Notes under the pieces: generated by a model
The model's database searches: none
What the model saw: the letters and a program-made list of their open reading frames with translations, nothing else
What the model was told of the DNA's origin: nothing
Part shown: piece by piece, positions 59,153 through 64,000 of the stretch
How the letters are laid out: each line of letters starts with the position of its first letter
Numbering within the stretch: the stretch's first letter is position 1
From: Atherinomorus stipes
Taxonomy: Eukaryota; Chordata; Actinopteri; Atheriniformes; Atherinidae
Assembly: GCA_023101725.1 (NCBI GenBank)
Contig: JALJCO010007870.1
Location: 306,805 to 370,804 of the forward strand
Reading direction: 5' to 3'
DNA: 64,000 nt
Made by a program: the position numbers and the translations under genes

Positions 59153-62100
59153 ACATAAATAAATCATAAATCAGCAGCATAACAGAGCACAAACCTAAAC
59201 AGCATTCAAAATATCATCCAATTTAAGTGGAAATTCAAAGAGACACTATACAAAAATAATGTAGGAAAAAGAAGATCAATGACCCGGTGCGTCATACATG
59301 TACATATGTTGATACTGTTATATCATTTTGTAAAGTCACCATATGAACTGTGAACAAGCGTGCACTCTTAACCCGGATTTTAGATTTACTAAAACCATTT
59401 GATCAAAACGTATTAAAATAAATAAGTTGGAGGTTATTACTAAGAAATATGAGTGCAAAGTGAATGTGAATGATTTTAAGTTTGATTCACACACATTTCT
59501 AAGTTTTGGTCATGACCATGCAAAATGCAAATGTAGGGGAACAGGTTTCCCACAATGCAGTTCACGGCCTTTTACAACAAATCAGAGATAATTCACAAAT
59601 GAAGAATTCATACGCAGGGTTGCTGGTGTCATGTGACTGAGATGAATCTGAGATGATGACACGAACTAGAAAAAATGGTTTGTGTGAAGCATCTCATCCA
59701 AATTATGTGAAATAAATCAGCTACAGTTTCCTCCTCCACTTCATCAACTTTTAACTTCGTAACATTCATCCTTTTGTTTTTCTCGGCCGTGCAGCCATGT
59801 AAGTAACATGTAAACAATCTTCTGTAATGTTTAAAAGGGTAAAAGAAAGCGTAGCCAGAACAATATAAACTATGCACCACTCACACTGTGGAGATGATCC
59901 AGGTTCCTGGTGCCAGCCTCTGTCTGGAGGCGGAGCCACGACGTCACTCTCTGAGCGTGGTACCATGATGTTGCACTGGGTATCAGGTTACCGGTCTTTC
60001 TCCTAGCACCTCACAGAGCAATTTAGGTCTTTGTTTGATGCCAAAGTCTTCTGTGACTCCCGGACGGAATCCTCTATTAGTACAATCCCCCCGGGCTGGT
60101 CACTACTGTGAGGTGTGAGAGCCACCGGTAACCTGCAGCAGTGTGAGGAGGAATCCACGTCGACCCCCCAGCAAGCTGCACAGCTGAGAGGCAAGCAGCA
60201 CTGGACACGGCCCCTCCCACCTTTGTGTGGGTGTGTTTTCCTCTGAAGACCTTAACCAGCATTCAGTCTCCATGTTCCACCTCCAACCTGTAGGATGACA
60301 CTGGTGGAAGATTCTCCCAAAGTGAAAACACTTCTGTCAGTTAGTCAGTCACCATCACTCTATGGAGTAATACATGATTCATTCTGTAAGTAACAGGAGA
60401 TACATACATGTAAGCACCCACAAGAAGCCCACTAATTCCCTTGTTCTCAATGTCACATCAGGATGAGAAACAAAAACAAAACAAAATGTATACTGGAACA
60501 TTTACAAAAACAAAATATCTAAAGTATTATATAATGTTATACCTAAAGAAACGAAGAAGTATGATGAAATAAAAGGACATCAAGCAAAACATATACAAAA
60601 AAAGTAGTTATAGGCCGATAAAACCTGCATAAAACCTAGAAGAACTAGTATTTGAGACACCTCTTTATTAGACTAAAACATCACCTTTGGACCTTTAGAT
60701 CCTCCTTCAGCTCAGTTCACTTCCTGATTTAAAACAAGTAAATGATGCCAAAATAATCTGCACAATCAGGCAGGTCTGGATGTCCTGTCAGCAGGACATA
60801 TTCCAGCTGAAATCCAAACTCAGCACAGCAAAAAGAACAAAGGAAAAAGTCTCGTCTGCGAGCAGAGCATCACACAGAAAGTCAGACCTGTGTCTGGGTG
60901 GAAGTGTTTACTGTTAGAGGAAAAATTGGATAATTGAACCTATTGGACACATGCATCTGTGGGTACCGAACAGAATTGAGGAGCTGAGCTGCATGTCTGA
61001 TAAGACTGTTATCTATCACCTGGAGCGTTTGTGTGCATCAGGCTCACGTAGCAGCCATGAAACCATGTTAGAAGTTATTTGTATGTGTGAATGAAATGCA
61101 ACAACATGAAAAATACAAATGTCCCTTCTGTTTGCCAAAGTAAATACACACGTTGAAGTAGTTGACTGTGCAACCAGTTAGCTAACCAGGCCAAAACAAA
61201 AAGTTTGTTTGGAACGGATTTCCCATCATGCCCTAAACAATGTGCAGTTGTCCTTAGCTACACGTCTAAAACTGTATCTACTGTCTGATTTCTCTGTCCT
61301 GATAGAGAACGTCGTCTTAACAGATGGTTATGAGGCATAAACACAAACACTGGGAAACTAAACTGAAAATGGAACACCAACATAAACCTTAACTGGATTC
61401 CTATGTAACAAAACAAACAAACAAAAAGGAAAGGAGCAGCATCCACAAACTAAAAATCTGTAACCAAAACCCATCTATAACAAAACAAGGCCTAGCTACC
61501 CAACTCCAACACAAATCCAGTGTAAGACACAACAACTGAAGTCACCGAAACCCACAAACAAAAACAAACTGAGGACAGACAGATACGAGGCCAAACAGCT
61601 GTACCAGGCCTTGTAGAGACACGGACGTTTCTAATAAAAACTACAAAGCCAGACTGTGGCCAGACTTATATCAGGACGTCTCCTGACCTGGCCCACAGTA
61701 GCTTTCTATTTTATATTTGTGTGGCTGTAGCAACTTCATAGAGTTTAAAGTTACCCTCCTGTAGTCAGTCTGAGCACTGACACATAGTCCAGTCAGACAC
61801 TCTCTGCACCTCCTGGATTTCAGTACCCAAAACCTGCCAGCATATGCATGGGGGTTTGGCTAGTGAAACTCACACTCTTCTGTTTTTGTTTGAATGCAAA
61901 CTGTTTAGTTGAGGTTAATCATCATTCCATTATTACTACAGGAAATCAAATAAGTCGTTTCTACTGCTAACTGCTAATGTTGTGCACTGATGACTGGTTA
62001 TCAGTAGTAACTTAAACTAAGTCCTCAACAGTTGTGATTGCTGACACAACTTAACTCGTCTAGTTGCAGCATGTGCAAAAACTAGAATGGTTGTAGGCAA

Positions 62101-63414
62101 CAGGTTTCCATGCAGATTTCTAGTAAACTCAACTAATCCGGGTTTAGTGTACAGAGGCTTTGTGGTTCTAGGGAGTCATAGCAGTGGGAAGGATGCGCAT
62201 ACTTCCACAAAGCAGGTGATTTCGTTATAATAAATCAGTTAGCATGAGCTCTGGGGTCCTGACCTCTGAACTGCTGCCTCATAGGTATAATCAGGGCCTG
62301 GGTTTACACCACAGGGTCACATAAAGTCGGCCACGTGCCATAAAATCAGGTGCCACTACAACCTGGCCGACCACACCTTCCCTGGAATCTGGATCCATGA
62401 TCCATACATTGGCAATCAGATTGTTTCTCCCATGTACCAATAATGTTATTTCTGGTATTTCTTCCGCATCCGCACATAACTCAAACAGGTTTAGAATATC
62501 ATCTCCTACTCCTTCTTCTTTTCTGTCCTTCTCTGTCTAGTCAGGCGTTATGCCTGACTTAAGGCCTGAAACCCCAAAGCAGCACATTCTTTAGCTGTTG
62601 CCTGAAAGCTCCATCTTCCTCGTTATCATCCTCCAAACCACTGTTCTCAGCAAACACTTTTTACATTCGTCCTCTAAACTCCATAACAGACTCCCCATCC
62701 CATTGTTTGGTCTGACTGATAGCAGACCAAACCAACAGGACACAGCTGTGCTAAGGTCTGCGCTATCATGTGCAACAGGTTGGGGTGGGGTGTCCGTGGT
62801 TACGGGTAACACTTTCTGGGGAGACAATAATTAATAACAAAACCTGGTGCACTGTCCCACATCCAGAATCATGTGGACTCCATTATTTTTCCATTTATGA
62901 AGGAACCTCACTGACTCTGGATGTGTCACAGCCATATATTCAGCATCTGCAGAACACACAGACACTACTTTACTGCGATTGCTCCCCATGTTTTGAAATT
63001 TTGAAGGTTGTGACTTCGTCAAAAGGAAATTTCTCAGCGGACCCTTTCCTCCTTCCCTTCACGTCAAGCTTCTAGGCCAAACTTATTGTTTGGTCCGGAC
63101 CTGAACTCGGGGTTCTATCCCGGGAATGTGAGGAAGGTTTTAGATCCTGATCAGAAGTCACCTAAAGCCTTAATGATTTCAGTAAAGGATTCATGCACAG
63201 TCCAGACTTTATGTTGGCACTGGTAGGTTTCGGGTCTGGACTGTGTCAGTAATCCTCCAAAATCCTTTCACTCTTTCCACATGCACACTCTTCACATTCA
63301 CACCTTTTGAAACCAGACTAGTCATTACTGAATTATAATTAATTTAAATTGTTCCTTTTCAGTATAAAGTACTACAGGAACTATTACAATTTAGAGTTTT
63401 ACCAAAATGAAGCT

Positions 63415-63670
63415 TCATGACTATGGGACCCAGTCCCATCAGGACCCAGTCCTGCTTACAGGCCTGTGAGGAACTTACTCTACAAATGGGACCCAGTCCC
63501 ACCAGGGCCCAGCCCTGTCTCACACCCTGAGGAGGTTCTGAACCGTGTTCAACAATGGGACCCAGTCCCACCAGGACCCAGTCCTGTCATTTGGTCCCAG
63601 CCAGGCCTGTGAGGAACTTACTCTACAAATGGGACCCAGTCCCACCAGGACCCAGCCCTGTCTCACACCC
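63415..63670. repeat. Short GGGACCCAGTCCCACCAGG-type tandem repeats
   Basis: The motif (A/T)GGGACCCAGTCCCA-CAGG-CCCAG-CCTG recurs at about 63424, 63487, 63556 and 63629, each separated by about 65-73 bp including AGGCCTGTGAGGAACTTACT. GGGACCCAGTCCC is nearly self-complementary. Located 0.3-0.6 kb inside the primer-site end of the LTR element, where a leader/packaging region would be. Confidence 0.8.
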
Positions 63671-64000
63671 TGGCGACCATCCGGATCTTCTGTTATCAAA
63701 AAACAGGAACGTACGTGTCTTGTCTTCTTTTAAGAAAAACAATGACTTTTTTAATTACACCTGTAGGGACCAATGTCCCTCCACTCTGCACTTGGTGGTC
63801 TCACCCCTTTGGTTCTTTGGATGCCGTCAAGCAGGATCAAACTCGGGGCGGCAGACCCAATCCCGGCCAGTACAGAATTCACTGGACTGGACTCTTATCA
63901 GCAGGTCCAACCTGCTGGCTGTGCACTGAACTACGGAGTTGTTCTGCCGTTCCCGAGTCAGCTCCACTGTATTGGCATCCGGCTCGAAGGACCAAAATGT

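Larger units (their letters stand above)
56511..64000 (-). mobile_element. LTR retroelement, non-coding interior, runs off the right edge
   Basis: Left LTR 56511-56822 (312 bp on the plus strand, TGTTAG ... CTAACA); on the minus strand it contains AATAAA before GCTGCAAGGCTCAGAG. Next to it on the minus strand is a purine tract, AAACAGGAGGGAAA. At the right edge the minus strand reads TGGTCCTTCGAGCCGGA (about 63978-63994), complementary to the 3' end of tRNA-Tyr, followed by TTT and then ACA, the expected end of the second LTR at 63998. So 7.2 kb of interior lies between. No gag, protease, polymerase or envelope frame is visible; the longest open frames are about 100-120 codons and unrecognised. 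An old or non-autonomous copy. Confidence 0.8.

Noticed and set aside
63415..63670. CRISPR-like spaced repeats
   Set aside because: Only four imperfect copies, the spacers are themselves similar, and the context is a eukaryotic LTR element.
56511..64000. Intact endogenous retrovirus
   Set aside because: LTR, purine tract and primer site are present, but no gag, polymerase or envelope frame can be recognised.

Overview
The window looks like nuclear DNA of a bony fish, probably a percomorph teleost. The evidence is introns with GT-AG borders, dense fish-type DNA transposons and MITEs (Tc1, hAT, Harbinger-like, TTAA-target), a tRNA-derived SINE, an L1/Tx1-type LINE and an LTR element. The gene order HEATR5B, GPATCH11, EIF2AK2 (PKR) matches the vertebrate neighbourhood known from human 2p22. 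I cannot name the species.

Layout. 37-12350 (minus): the 5' half of heatr5b, 21 coding exons in frame, leaving the window on the left. About 12.8-13.2 kb: a divergent promoter. 13179-15213 (plus): complete gpatch11, 8 coding exons, 260 aa. 16845-28965 (plus): PKR copy 1 (pkr1), 19 coding exons, about 686 aa, three dsRNA-binding domains plus an eIF2-alpha-type kinase. 31361-42572 (plus): PKR copy 2 (pkr2), 18 coding exons, about 620 aa, same architecture. 44507-49684 (minus): a nearly full-length but broken L1-like LINE inserted just upstream of PKR copy 3. 49880-56007 (plus): PKR copy 3 (pkr3), one dsRBD with a frameshift stop plus PKR-like linker exons. 56511 to the end (minus): an LTR retroelement with a tRNA-Tyr-type primer site and no long ORFs; any kinase exons of pkr3 would lie beyond it.

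How it works together. PKR is the interferon-induced dsRNA sensor that phosphorylates eIF2-alpha and stops translation. Both intact copies have an ISRE-type element shortly upstream of the ATG. The three copies are tandem paralogues at different stages: two intact, one decayed or reduced.

Main discovery. pkr2 has been hit in two coding exons by the same roughly 510-bp TTAA-target MITE family. The MITE terminus reads AGGTACAGTATG, so every insertion next to TTAA carries an AG|GT splice donor. In the kinase exon the MITE lies exactly between donor and acceptor, splicing restores the uninterrupted reading frame still present in pkr1, and the only change needed was TTAA to TTTT in the duplicated target: an intron gained by MITE insertion (introner-like). 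In the linker exon a second, inverted copy supplied only a donor; the 3' part of that exon survives as an intronic fossil with its old donor, alignable to pkr1 and pkr3. All exon borders and phases were derived by reading the sequence; no search or transcript data were available.
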